Shown here piece by piece: positions 22,701-34,516 of a stretch of DNA of 64,000 bases. The notes under the pieces are model-generated. The model did not search any database, was not told the origin of the DNA, and saw nothing but the letters and a program-made list of their open reading frames with translations. The stretch is taken from contig CM021322.1 of NCBI GenBank assembly GCA_010645155.1, positions 12,115,870 to 12,179,869 of the forward strand, in the 5' to 3' direction. Within the stretch, counting starts at the first letter, position 1. The number at the start of each line of letters is the position of its first letter. This DNA is from Tigriopus japonicus. Lineage: Eukaryota; Arthropoda; Copepoda; Harpacticoida; Harpacticidae. A program made the translations under genes and the position numbers.

Positions 22701-25700
22701 CGGATTTTAATGCCGAAATTATATTCGTGCCAGTCACAACACTGATTGAAAAGATGAACTCTTGAGTAAGTACGGAGAAGGAACATCATATTAGGTGTGA
22801 CACCGATTTCATTTTGACAGTACTTGCAACGAACTGAGTGACTAAGGTGAGTATTGATATCTTGCTTTTCTAGATGCTTCCAAAGATCTTCAATGTTTTT
22901 GAATCCAATATCACATTTGTGGCATGTCAAATTTTCTATGGGAATATCTTTTAAAAGACTCTCTTTTTCTTCAATCTGAGAAGAGTTGTTTCGAGATTCA
23001 CTTTCATTGGGAACGACTGCTGGTGAATTGGACATTGTCTTTGATTTTTGGAGCCGAATAAATACAAATTGATTTTGTTTTTGGACCTCAATATTGATAT
23101 TTAGGTCTTTAGATAACTTGTCTACAAAACTGCGAAGCCTCTCGATTTGTAATTTCTGCATTTTAAAATGCTCTCTAAAAAAGGTCTTCAAATGTCCAAT
23201 ATTCACATCGGTTGATGTTAATTGTTGTCGGGAACAGAAATTCAGAAAAGCTGAAGTCATGGCATCAACACGATCCTGATTTGACACTTTGGCTTTTTCC
23301 ATATTTTGGAGAAAACTAGTTCCCGGTCTTGAAGATGCTTTTCCGTGTTCTGTATGTTTCGTTGAAATAATTTCCGGACCAAAACACTTAAAATTGTAGG
23401 ACCACTTTTGGGGAATCAAGTCCAATGCTTTTTTATGCCACAAATATTTGTGGAACAAGTATTGCTTGCGTGGAATCTGCTTCGAGCATTCAGAACACTT
23501 GAATGACAAGTTGGAAGCACCTTCTTTTTTTTCCTTGAAAATCAGCGTAAGTTCTTTGATCAAGGAGGCCTTAAAGTGAAAGCAAATCAAGTGAAGTAGA
23601 AAGGCTTGCTGACTATGGAGGTATTTAACTTGATGTAACATGTTAACACAAATTGGACAAAGATGAATTTGATGATGGATTTTCAGAGACTCATCCCATG
23701 GTCTCCATCTTGTGTTTTCTTTTAACACAGTATTGGGCACCGATTTAAGGAAACACAATTTCACACTAGAAACTTCACTCTCAATTGCTTTGGCTAAGAT
23801 GCCATTCTCATTAAGAATGTGATGAATTTGCTTCACTTCATTTATAACTTTTGTTCCCACATGACACTCCAAATGTTGCTGAATTTCATTTTCGGCACTT
23901 CTTTCAAAGGTCAAGTCACAACCTTTAAATGGACAGCTGTTGACATTGCTTTTTGATAACAAAAAATCAGCAAATTCAAAAACCAACTGATGGTTGCTGG
24001 CCAGGTGCATAACAAGATTTAAAATGTTAGTGAATTCTATTGAACATCCAACCCTTGGACAGGATCTTTTTTGTTCAGCAGTTTTTGCCGGGATTTGGGG
24101 AAGGATAGTGGAGAGTAGATGAAAAAAAACGATGTGTTCCATTAATGTTGGTTGGTCCAAGATGACGATCTGACAGATGGGACATCTGTTGCTTTTTAGC
24201 CTTGCATAACTCTTGACATTATCAAATATTTTAGGTTCAGAGTGAAGCTGGCTCAAAATTGTGACACTAGAGATAAAATATCTAGTTTTTGTATGATAAT
24301 ATAAATGGTTCAAGTGATCTACTCGTGATGAGATTTGATAATCACAATTCAATACAATACAAGTTTGTACATGACTAAGGGGTGGAAGATGAAAGAGGCC
24401 AATATGAATTGAAACTGCATCTGAGAAGGAAGAAAATGTCAAAGGGCAAAATGGACATATGAATTTTTCTTTAAAGGCAGGGTTAAACATTTGATTGTTC
24501 TTGAACTTAACAGAGGCTTCAATATCCTCCTTCATTCTGCTTGGTTCAGTTAATTGACCTCTAGATGCATGCACAAGTGTACCAGACATCTCAATATTAC
24601 TTTTAGCTGCAGATGCAATAGGTAGAGGAGCCACTTTGATTTGAATGACTCCTGAAGGGGTACCTTGATAAGATTTAACTTGAGAAAGAGCTTGTGGTGA
24701 AGGAGCAACTGGAGAAGGAGCTTGTGGTGAAGGAGCAAGTGGTGAAGAAGCAAGTGGTGAAGGAGCAAGTGGTGAAGGAGCAAGTGGTGAAGGAGCAAGT
24801 GGTGAAGGAGCAAGTGGTGAAGGAGGAACTGGAGAAGGTGCAATTGGAGAAGGAGCAATTGGAGAAGGATTAATTGGAGAAGGAGCAATTGGAGAAGGAG
24901 CAATTGGAGAAGGAGCAATTGGAAAAGGAGCAACTGGAGCAGGAGCTTGTAGTGAAGTAGAAGGGAGAAACAGAGGAGTTCGTAAAGTATAAGCACTTGC
25001 AGGTGCAATGGGTAGAGGAGCAACTTTGATTTGAATGACTCCAGAAGGGGTACCTTGATAAGATTTAACTTGAAAAATAACTTTAAGGAAATCAACTGGG
25101 GAAGGAACAACTTGTGGCAGAGCAACTGATGACAGAGCAACTGGAGAGGGAGCAACTGGAAAAGAAGCAACTGAGGAAGGAGCAACTTGTGAAGGAGCAA
25201 CTCGAGAAGGGGCTTGTGGTGAAGGAGCAACTCGAGAAGGAGCTTGTGGTGAAGGAGCAACTCGAGAAGGAGCTTGTGGTGAAGGAGCAACTCGAGAAGG
25301 AGCTTGTGGTGAAGGAGCAACTCGAGAAGGAGCTTGTGGTGAAGGAGCAACTCGAGAAGGAGCAACTGCTGAAGGAGTACCCTTAGGATTCACATCAATC
25401 ATATATTGGGAGGAAGCTACTTGGCTTTTAACTTTAGGAGTAAATTGGGAGAGGTTACCCTGACAATAGATTTTTTGATCAACTTGTGGCACACCTTGCG
25501 TTAGCTGAATGTATGAAGAATCAATTTGAGCAATTTCAAGCTGAGCGCTGTTTGGATCAAGTTCAGAAGGAAAAGTTTGAGGAGAACTTTTTGTAACTTC
25601 AGAAAAAAATTTGAAGTCAGGAATTTTAGAAAAAACTCGAGGGGGAGTAACTTTGAAAGTACTTTGAGAAGGAGTAACTTGAAAATTAATGTTAGGAACA

Positions 25701-27191
25701 AACTGAGAAAGAGCAGGTTGAGGATTGATTTTAGAAGAAAATTGTGAGTGGGCAACTTGGTGATGAACTTTTTGCTCAACTTGGGGAGGATCTTGCATAA
25801 AAGTACTGTGTGGTGGAGAAAATCGAGGAGCAGCTTCAGGATGAGTGACATTTGGATCAAGTTTGGAAGGAGCACTTTGAGGCGCACTTTTATTTAGAGT
25901 AACTTGAGAAGCAGTAAATTGAAAAGAAGCACCTTGAGTCACACCAAAATCATGATAGATCATGGAAGTATCAGGAGCCAATGGTCGAAGTAGAGCAATG
26001 TCTTTCACGAGGTTTGATAACACCCTCAAAGCAGGTTTTGATTTGATGCAACTAGTTGGTGGAGAGCTAACAGTAGAGGCAGGATGCTTTGATTCTTCAT
26101 GTGAAGTTAGAATGTCGTACAATTTAGCTAAATTTGAGTGCTCATCCACAATAACTTTGTTTTGTTGTTTTTTGACAATTTCAATGAAATCAAGCAATAA
26201 CTGTTTGTATTTCCCCAATGATCCCTGAAACCAAAAAAAACTGTGATTTTTATTTGCACCTCTGGAGATTTTAGACATTTTCTCATAGAATGGTTCTGAA
26301 CGTTCCAGCAGAGAATCAATGTGTTATTTGAACAAATCTTACCTGAGAGAGATTGAATATTTGCATTTCTTCTTCTTGGATCGTCACTTTCGACTCCACA
26401 CCTAAGAACATCAAAATCACCCACAAATCTTCTCTGACTCTCACACGATCAGCTGAACTGATTTCAAACTCTGTCTTTGCCAAATAAGAAAACACTTTCC
26501 TGATATTCAATCCAGATTTCTGACACTCGACATGATATAACGCGTATTCCAGGCTATGCATAGCATAAAGAATGAAGCCATGCTGATCCACTCGTCGAAA
26601 TTCTTGATCCAGACTAAATTGCAGCTTAAACGTGAGTAAAAACGCGCGATTTTGTCCCACCAATGTCAACAGGTTCTCCCTAGTTTTCGGAACCTGCACC
26701 TCAATTCTTCGAAAACATGGCGTCCTGAATGTAAAAAGGACTTTTGGGAGTGCCGGAGTTGACGTTTGTGCCACCTCAAAATCAATCCCCTCCCATGAGA
26801 CCTGATCCCTCATTAAGGATTGAAACAGTTCATCGGCCATGAAAAATTGAGCGGGAAAATTTTGGCAACCCACGTGACGGATATATCGATGTTGACTACC
26901 GCGTTCATCGCGCAAAATCAACACTAGATGGCGGTCTTCCTTCATTTGGCGGAACGACGTTTGCCCTTGGAATGGTATCGACTCCCCATCGAATTCCGAG
27001 ATTGGGATTTCCAAGTCCGGTTTGGGCTTCAAAATTGAGGCTGAAATGCACGAATCGTCTTGATCTGTCAATGGACAAATTCTGTTTTGCCCTTCCATGG
27101 GTGCTTGTAGTTCAAAAGGTTCGTTAACTCTTTTGGAATCAGAATCTTCGATGGAAGATGTTGATGTCAAAGGTTTTTGACAATGATCCAT
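19772..27191 (-). CDS. Gene A: giant multi-C2H2 zinc-finger protein, three exons
   Basis: Exons are 27191-26343, 26224-20527 and 20463-19772 (849, 5698 and 692 nt), giving 2412 residues. Donors read CAG|GTAAGA and A|GTAAGA; acceptors read TTTCAG and TTCCAG. Intron phases are 0 and 1, and the introns are 118 and 63 bp. Residues 1-283 (exon 1) are a unique domain I do not recognise, with a variable first 60 residues and then a conserved block from RHLVLILRD. Residues 284-870 are Pro/Ala/Ser/Gln-rich low complexity. Irregularly spaced C2H2 or related fingers follow from about 870 to 1700 (for example CPFCPLTF...H...H, CPICQIVI...H...H, CYTC...H...H), then a Gln/Pro/His repeat region (about 1750-2030) and terminal fingers CPKCEVKF and CSECKKNF near 2090-2160. 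Exon 3 carries the conserved KAKTKVMVCLGKYL and a Cys/His motif CRQCQPCEGKTCFHLNH. A poly(A) signal AATAAA (19750-19755) lies just past the stop. Zinc binding is likely from the motifs; DNA binding and nuclear location are inference. Confidence 0.85.
21160..21345 (-). repeat. 36-bp coding tandem repeats in gene A
   Basis: A 12-residue unit, QSPHQDKQQAVR, is repeated about four times almost exactly and is flanked by degenerate units such as QSPHQDTQPTPC. The unit keeps the frame. Antisense frames across it are open only because the repeat length is a multiple of three. Confidence 0.85.
24700..25375 (-). repeat. Pro/Ala/Ser coding repeats in gene A
   Basis: Three in-frame arrays lie here: a 30-bp unit encoding APSPQAPSRV (about five copies, 25190-25370), a 15-bp unit encoding APSPI (24829-24925) and a 15-bp unit encoding APSPL (24725-24830). 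A segment encoding QVKSYQGTPSGVIQIKVAPL occurs twice (about 24610-24690 and 25005-25075), so a block of roughly 400 bp was duplicated internally. Confidence 0.85.
26290..26990. other. Near-identical tract shared with gene B exon 1
   Basis: This tract covers most of exon 1 of gene A and about 50 bp of intron 1. It matches about 42505-43205 in gene B almost base for base, at synonymous sites as well, while the sequence on each side is strongly diverged. The sharp borders suggest gene conversion. Confidence 0.6.
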
Positions 27192-28092
27192 TTTGGGAGC
27201 ACCTCACTATCCAAGAGCAGAGCAAAAACTGAACATTTCTTAGGAATCTTCACAGGTAGAACCCACAATAGTGACCGACCGTTCGCTCTTGACTCAGTGA
27301 TGCCCCTCTGTTCCTTAATATTTCCATACAATGTTGCTAAAATTAGACAGAAACATTGTAGCCAACTATTCAAGAATTTGCTTTGGTGAAAATCTGGTGT
27401 TTTTTTTGCATTTGTGTCCGTTCGAATCGTAAACTCAGTAGAGCTTGCCAATCATCTAAAAGAAACATATCTCTTACCTTAGCAATTATTTCTGCCTTAT
27501 GTGTTAGGTTAATAATAAATGATCTAATGACTGATGAACAGGTCCACTAAAAAGGAAACAAAATATTTTTCCATTATTCTTCAAACAGGCAAAATCTGTC
27601 CTAATAACTTGGTCTCAGGAACATCATTTACCAACGCTGATCGCTTGTTCTGATTGTCGTTAGTTAGATTGTACGGATGATCCTTGTCAACCCTTCACCG
27701 TTTTACGCCCATAACACGAAAACAAAGGCGAGCCTCGAAGAAGCGTCGCTTACTGAGCAGATATTGTCATAAAAACCTAGATATAGCGTCTTTTCAATTT
27801 TTAGACAAATTTAGCCTTAAGGACATTCTATATTTTTCTCTTTGCTTAAGAGTTAGAACTTCAACTCTTAATTCAGTCATATCTACAGTCCTTAGAAGAT
27901 AGGCACTTGGAAATGTCCCGCCTTTAAAGGTCAGTTCAAAACGGCTTTAGTCATCTTAAGCTTATTTTAGCTATTTTCAAGTGAGTTTTTTTTCAATAAA
28001 AATGTCATTTTCACTATTGAAATCCAAGAATTTCTGCTTGATTGAATTGCGGCTTTTTTCCTCCAATTTGCTCCATTACACTCCGTGGTGTC
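27192..28092. promoter_or_regulatory. 5' flank of gene A
   Basis: This flank is recognisably homologous to the 5' flank of gene B (43405-43880). Shared ordered blocks include GAGCAAAAACTGA, GTTCGAATC, TTGGTCT and GATTGTC near the outer edge. It probably holds the promoter. I see no convincing TATA box at a fixed distance. Confidence 0.35.
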
Positions 28093-28513
28093 CTCAACCA
28101 AGAAGCACTGGAACATCTGTGCACTGGAATCATGGAGTGGGAGGCGAGCAATGAGAATAATGATTTCCAGTAAGAACAATTCAATTACGTTCTTCTGCTA
28201 ATGAGACCTTGCATATGTTGACAAGAATTTCAATTTTCAGCTCAATCGAACGTTGGAGTCAAAAGTTATGCTCACTCAAAGTTCAGTGCAAATCCTACCG
28301 AGAATGAATGAACTAGCCCTTTTGTGGTAATCGTTTTACCACAAAAGGGCAAATTGATTCATTCTATGCTCTCTTCAGTACATAAGTTTGAGAAGGCATA
28401 ACTTTTCACTCCGGCGTTCGATTGGGCTGAAATTTGAAATACGTGTTCTTTTCAATGCAAGCCAGGTCTTGCTAGCGTCCCACTCCATGATTACCGTGCT
28501 TCTTGCCTCAACC
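28093..28513. repeat. Foldback element with perfect central hairpin
   Basis: Left arm blocks such as AAGCACTGG, AATCATGGAGTGGGA, CAATCGAACG and AAAAGTTATGC are mirrored in order on the right (GCATAACTTTT, CGTTCGATTG, TCCCACTCCATGATT, CCGTGCTT). The centre is a perfect 15-bp hairpin, 28316-28330 and 28336-28350, built on GCCCTTTTGTGGTAA. The arms become more diverged outward. No transposase or clear target duplication was found. Confidence 0.6.
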
Positions 28514-28744
28514 AAGGAAATCGCAAGACATGGAAGCCTCCGCTCAGGCGTTCAGCTTTGGATTTTTTATTAATCGAATTCCATTCAAGTGAACAATTTC
28601 GTTTTGATAAGATTGATTAAACAATCATTTAAAGATGTCGTTTGCTGAATTTCAGCATTTTACATTCCTCCGTTCACGAGAAACAACGTTTCGAAATTTG
28701 CTACAGTCGCAATACATACGCAAGGAAACGAGGGAAAAATTGAC

Positions 28745-28774
28745 CCTACAATCGTCCTTTTGGACGATTGTAGG
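28745..28774. repeat. Perfect 13-bp hairpin with TTTT loop
   Basis: CCTACAATCGTCC (28745-28757) is followed by TTTT and then its exact reverse complement (28762-28774). Confidence 0.7.
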
Positions 28775-28849
28775 TGCAAATGTTCGGTCGGAAGAGCGCG
28801 CTATGCTCTATGCTTCAAATTACTCTTGCTGACACAAAATTCAGCCGAT

Positions 28850-28985
28850 TAATTTGAAATTAAGCATGTGAGCTTTGAATTACCAGTCAGACAATTGGTT
28901 TGATTAGATTTTTCTGTCTTGCACAGAATTTGAAGAATGAATTTTGCTAGTAGCCGAGGCATCCAGGTATTTAGTGATCCTTGCC
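28850..28985. repeat. Dispersed repeat, copy 2
   Basis: This copy is related to 4021-4165 through ordered blocks (AAATTAAGCATGTGAGCTTT, TTAGATTTTTCT, CCGAGGCAT). It is of unknown class. Confidence 0.4.
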
Positions 28986-29432
28986 TCAACATAAAACCTA
29001 CCGTCGATCACCGTCCTTCTTGGGCAGACCAACAATGGGTAGAAAGGATATTAGTCGAATGTCAATGAAATTCACCAACGGTAGACGCGAACAAAAATTA
29101 ATCCCCCCGGAGCTCATCCACCATGATTGGTTGTCGAAACAACTCCCCATTGCAGCAAAGATGAATATATTTTATTGTTCTGTTTTTCTTTTATGCCATA
29201 AAGAAGAGACCGAAAGTTGACAGCTTATTGTTTATTGTTTATTGAGTTTTCCACTCTTCACACCTAGAGGTGTACAACGAGTATTGGAAGTATATAATTA
29301 CACCTTGAATACATGGAAAGTGTGTGATAATAAAAGAATAAGATGAATAAAATAAAATACAATAAAAATAAGGTAAAGTAAACAAACAGAGTCTTGGAAC
29401 ATCAAATCATTGATCAAATCATCAAGGAGAAA

Positions 29433-30667
29433 CTAGTCAGGCACGTATCTTAAAAAATCCGTAAACGTGATCTTTTTTATGGCTTCAGAAAACTGATGAG
29501 CACTGGAGCTCTCCCTAAGCGTCAATGGCAAAGTGTTCCATTTTTGGCAGGACTGGATAAAAAACGAGTTTATTTTGGCAAAAGACGTGACCAGAGGAGG
29601 CTCAGCACGTTTGTCTGTTGTTCCTCTGGTATGCGGAAGGTTGCCAGCCCTACACCCCTGAGCCTCGACTTTTGAAGCCATTCGGGACCGTTTCCCTCAT
29701 GAAAGTAAATGTGAAAAAGACGCATGTCGAAAAATAACCTCCGGAGCTCCAAGGTCTTTAAAGAAAGGTGTTCCAAGCGTTCAGCGTACGGCACATTCCA
29801 CTGACCCCTTAACGATTTGGTGAACCATCTTTGTACTTTTTCGATAGCAACGATGCGTTTGATCAGACCTGGATTCCACACTTGGCTTGCGTACTCCAGC
29901 ACTGGTCTTACATATGTGGAGAAAGCTCGCACCAAAAGCTTTGGATCACTCGTGACAAACTTCCTTTTTATCATGCCACACAATTGCCTTGCCTGGCCAG
30001 TTATCAAGAGAGAGTGCGAGTGGAATCGCAAATGTCTGTCAACGTGAACACCCAGATCTTTCATTACGTTAACATTTTCGAGTAATGCGTTGCCTAAATG
30101 ATAGGAAGGGCCCACTTGCAGGCGTGCACACCGCATGGCTTTACATTTTGAAGTGTTGAACTCCATTCTGTTTTCTGTGGCCCACTTTAAGGCCGAATCG
30201 AGATCTGTTTGCAGAATGGCAGCATCCTCTGTACCAGATATTTTGCGGAACAACTTGGTATCGTCCGCAATATGCAACACCGGAGAGTTGACGTTTTGGC
30301 TTAAGTCGTTAATGAAGATGTTAAATAATAGTGGGCCAAGAACGCTTCCTTGAGGCACTCCAGACTCTACGCCTATCCAAGGCGAGCAACGGTCCTTTAT
30401 GGTCACTCTTTGGTTACGGCCAATGAGCCAAGACATAATCCATTTCCCTAGAAGGTCTCCAATCCCCGCATGAACAAGCTTCCAGGATAATTTTAAGTGA
30501 TCAACTTTATCGAAGGCTTTCGCGAAGTCGAGGTAAATTACATCAACTGGTAGACTCTCTTCTAAAGCATCGGTAACGTAGGCTTGGAATGACAAATGGT
30601 TGCTAACACATGATTTGCCAGACCTAAACCCGTGTTGCGCTGGACTGAACCACGTTCTCGCCTCTAA
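29433..30667 (-). pseudogene. LINE reverse transcriptase rest, frame-shifted
   Basis: The RT continues here after the inserted element, from EARTWFSPAQHGFRSGK through the catalytic box (present as IADDTKLF, where copy 1 has FADDTKLF) to a frameshift near 29650. The last 60 codons follow in another frame (29433-29681). The Phe to Ile change beside the catalytic Asp pair is a further sign of decay. Confidence 0.75.
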
Positions 30668-31528
30668 TGCTGCAATTACACTACACTTGTTTTGTCGCAT
30701 TTTAACGGCACTTATGTGAGTCACATCGCATTTGAGCTACAAATGTGTCACATTTCCGACTTGGAACATGTTCTAATTTTGTGTGATGTGAAGCGCATTT
30801 TGTGACGTTCGTGTGCTAAAACGTCATGAGAAAGTCCGACGTGACCAAAAACTCAAATCTCAATATAAGACAATATTCATTCATTTGAACTCAACAATCT
30901 AATTTCCGTGTTAAAAAAGAAGCTAGTGTCTCAAATAGAATTTAAAAATAGTTGGTTGATCTAATTTTTGGGTTATGATCACATCAAGGTTGAATTAAGA
31001 AAAGACGCTTTGGTCAACTTGGCTTTTCGAAAGACATCGAGCAGTGTTGTCATATAGGTTGAAAATTAGAGGTTATGCGCCCTGAAATTAAAAATTTCAA
31101 TGACTGAAAAAGTAAAAAAGAATACACGAGAATGAAAGCCAAGCAAAATACAAATTAGAATATATCTGTCAACAATAAAGAACTTAAAACTTGACTCTCA
31201 AGTAAAAGAAAACAGAATTGTCAGTTCAAATTCTTTAGTGGAAAGATTTGTCTGTTTATAAAAGAAACGCCACGAAAGAATAATGAAGTCATATCATATG
31301 ACGTTGATAAGTATATTTCATTGATTCACCAATCTTGCAAGTTCCAACACGTTTCCCCGCGTCAATAGAATTTCATTATATGGAATCCCTGACGGTGAGC
31401 TCTAGGATGGGAAAGGAGATTTGAGGAATTTGATCCCGTCGTGTAAATGCAAATGTGTAATCCAATGCGATGTGACTCACATAAGTGCTGTTAAAATGCG
31501 ACTAAACATGTGTCGTGTAATTGTACCT
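30668..31528. mobile_element. PIF/Harbinger-like non-autonomous element
   Basis: The 861-bp insertion is flanked by the trinucleotide TAA on both sides. Copy 1 of the host LINE has the uninterrupted site (CCTCTAAGGAACG, near 13395). The terminal inverted repeats are about 60 bp, with the core GTCGCATTTTAAC and TTATGTGAGTCACATCGCATT. The outermost six bases match poorly. The 3-bp TAA duplication is the usual PIF/Harbinger signature. There is no transposase. Confidence 0.7.
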
Positions 31529-32599
31529 TAAGGAACGCAGGACAACATTTTTGATGATCGATTCCATGAGTTTTGATGCCACAGAGGTCAACGAAATAGG
31601 TCTGTAATTGCCTGGTTTCGTCCGAGTTCCTCCTTTGAACAATGGGACAACATTGGCAACTTTCCAATCCAGTGGGGTTTTGCTAGTTTGCATGCATATC
31701 GTAAAGACCATCGTCAACGGACGAGCAACCGTCAAACCCAATTCCTTATAGATTCTTGGCGGGATCCCATCAGGACCAGGCGAAGAGGAGGGTTTCAACT
31801 TGATAATAGATTCCATTACGTCGTTAATTGAGAAACTCACCGTGGAAAGGGGACACTTCTGCTCAAAACTAGGCCATTCTTTTTCCTCGATTGGTGAATT
31901 AAACACAGACCGGAATTGGTCATTCAAGAGAATAGTCATCAAATACTCATTGGTCACGAGATTATCCGACGAATCGAGCAATGGGCTCACAGGTGAAGAT
32001 GGGTTACCTCTGTTTTTGATGTAATCGAAAAATAACTTCTTGTTCTTTGAGTCCAAGAGCCCTTCCTCATAATGTTTTTTAGCTGATCTAATGGATCTTT
32101 TCACACAGGCTTTGTGTGTGTTAAATTCCCTCAGATTCGTCTCGGAGGGGAAAATTTTCTTTCTTTTCCACAAGCAGTTCCTCTTTCGTATAGACCTTAG
32201 CAGTGACGGTGAAAGCCAAGGTGGACGATGATTTGTTCGTTGAAGACGTTCCGGAATGTAGAGTTTCATCCCGAAGATAATTACGTCCTTGAGCAAGTTC
32301 CAAGCTTCATTGGCGGTTCTATTTTCTAGAATGCTGATCCAATCAATGTTTTCCATGAACTGTTTGAATCTGGCATAATTGCCTTGAGCAAAAACAAACA
32401 CTTTATCGTTACAGGGGTGCTGTAGACCAGTTTTCCCAGCTATCAAAAAGGTGAGGGGGATATGATCACTGAACTGAAGGTCTGGTCTAGGTAGAACATC
32501 AGAGCAAATATCCTGTTCACTTTCAAACACCAAATCTAAGATGTTGCCAGCATCATGTGTAGGTACATTAACCAATTGAGACAATCCACCAAGGGTCAC
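31502..32599 (-). pseudogene. LINE endonuclease end and first RT blocks
   Basis: This open frame covers the C-terminal part of the endonuclease (NVPTHDAGNILDLVFE, LQFSDHIPLTF), the linker and the first RT blocks (LDWKVANVVPLFKGG, GNYRPISLTS). It ends artificially in the inserted element at 31528. The endonuclease N-terminus is disrupted by a stop near 32690. Confidence 0.75.
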
Positions 32600-33286
32600 C
32601 GACTCAATAAAGTCGTTTTCAGTGGTGGTTTTTCCGGTCAGCTCTTCCCAATCAATGCCAGGGTAATTGAAGTCGCCAACAGCAACTCACTTCACCGAGA
32701 GTGAATTGAAAAACACGTTCATTGCTGCTCTGGACTCTATCGTTGCATTTGGGGACAAATAGCAAATTTGAAAAAAGAGAGCTGTCAAACTTCCGTTCTC
32801 ATCAGAAACACGCTATATAATACTGTCCACAACATCTTTCCTACGAGCTAACTACCATTGGGTAAATCAATACATGGTCCTCAACGACTCCTTTAAGGGT
32901 GTGGCGGTCAATAATCAATCAAAAGAGGAAACATAGATACAATATTACCCCTCCCGTAAAATGTTAACAAGTTTGTTTTCCATTATTTCTCGAATGTTTT
33001 ACCGATATCAGGGAACGAATTTCAAATAAGATGTGTTAAAAGTAATGTCATTTTTCATAAAATATTTCGTCCTAAAGTGTATTCGAATTTATTCCTCTTG
33101 GATAACCTTGAATGTAGTGTTGGTTGAGGATCGTTTGGAAAAAAGCTATTGAGGTCGCGTTTGAAACTTAAAACTGCCTCTTTAAATGAGTTTTTTATTT
33201 AAATGAGTTATTTATACTGTCATAGGAGAGGGACATTTATTTGATAGAAATAACCTACAAATAAATGTATAACAATTAATTTTCAG

Positions 33287-33420
33287 TCAGAAATATCGCT
33301 CAAATTGATTTTGAATCTCATTTCCTGTAAAGAAATGTCTTGCTGGCATCGCCCTTTCGTTGTCTTGAACTTGCGCCCAGTCTACCTCCAGGGTAGAGTA
33401 CTCCTTGGTAAATGTTACCA
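33287..33420 (-). pseudogene. Second copy of the duplicated open-frame fragment
   Basis: This matches 19023-19155, ending at the same TGA (33287-33289). The encoded segment is nearly the same (ARHFFTGNEIQNQFERYF versus ARHFFTENEVQNQFERYF). It marks the distal edge of the duplicated block downstream of gene B. Confidence 0.3.
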
Positions 33421-33546
33421 AAATTATTTTTACACTTTTTGCCCGTCCCTGCTCATAATATTCTTATCATCCAGTCATCAAATTGCAGAAAGGCCACTAT
33501 TCTATTATCAGTATCTTCTACATTCATTTCTTGAGTGGTTTCAATT

Positions 33547-34198
33547 AGACATGCACAAGGTTGCTCCAAGTGAGCGTTTTAAATCATTCCGCGGGCGGCA
33601 AAACAAGGCCGTTGGCTGTGCTGAGTTGCTCAGCCCATTTTGGCGAATCCAAGTTTTTCCCATTTTGACGAGCATTTGATGATTCTAGGTCCTTGGAAAC
33701 GATCGGTATTTCACTTAAGGATACCTTGGCTGGAATTGGGTCAATAATATGCAAAAAAATAATATTAGGGTGATTGATTTAAAAGCAAGTAAGCAGGCCT
33801 TGTGCTATTGCAAAAATAGGACTTAACATTGATCCAAACACTAATATTAAGATGCGGATTTGTTCAGTGGGTTCCAAAGAATCATTTCAATATTTCAAAA
33901 TACTTAACATATAGAGAAATGCAATATTTTTTAACGCTCCTTTCTGTTAAGATCTAATCTTTTCTGTATCATTTTCAAGCAAACAAATTGGGCATATTTT
34001 CAACCAAGTGAAAGCAGAGGGATCAAAACGTAAAATTAAGATCGTTTCCAGGGACCTAGAATCATCAAATGCACGTTAAAATGGGAAAAACTTGGATTCG
34101 CCAAAATGGGCTGAGCAGCTCAGCACAGCCAACGGCCCTGTTTTGCCGCCCGCGGAATGATTTAAAACGCTCACTTGAAGCAACCTTATACATGTCCT
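33547..34198. mobile_element. Non-autonomous element with about 160-bp terminal inverted repeats
   Basis: This 652-bp insertion is flanked by ATT on both sides (33544-33546 and 34199-34201). The homologous flank of gene A near 19440 lacks it, with sequence reading GTGGTTTCAACTGAAGGC. The arms begin AGACATG/AGGACATG and share long exact stretches such as GAGCGTTTTAAATCATTCCG and TTTGATGATTCTAGGTCC. It is younger than the A/B duplication. The superfamily is not assigned. Confidence 0.7.
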
Positions 34199-34516
34199 AT
34201 TGAAGGCTTAATTGAAACGTTCATGGGATCGACTTTTGGTGAAGAAAGAGGCTTGGTTCTAAAATTGACCTTGCACTTTAAATATAGAAAAAAAAATTAA
34301 AAAAAAGTGTCAACCATAATTATTGGTTTGTTAGGCGATTCTTAAACGTAACAACATATAAAACAACCACATTTGATCAAAAAACACACCTGAAATTTGA
34401 AATCAAAATTCCACCAATCAAAACAACAATTTGTATTTGAACTCGTTAGATCGTGTTAAACAATTATGAATTCGTTTAAAAAACACTGTAAGACTTTATT
34501 TACAAAGTTAGCATTT

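Larger units (their letters stand above)
29222..32890 (-). mobile_element. 5'-truncated CR1/Jockey-like LINE, copy 2
   Basis: A longer copy of the same family as 11950-13547, also on the minus strand. It begins in the apurinic-type endonuclease domain (VAVGDFNYPGIDW near 32660-32690, with stops before it), continues through the endonuclease end (QFSDHIPLTF), the linker (SSSPGPDGIPPRIYKE) and the reverse transcriptase, and ends with a tail of CAATAAA units near 29222-29250. A PIF/Harbinger-like element splits the RT at 30668. A two-base insertion near 29650 shifts the frame close to the C-terminus, where copy 1 is open. The copy is therefore dead. Its exact 5' end is uncertain, near 32830-32900. 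Confidence 0.85.

Noticed and set aside
24550..25365. 271-codon Leu-rich frame on the minus strand
   Set aside because: It is a shifted frame of the Pro/Ala/Ser repeats of gene A.
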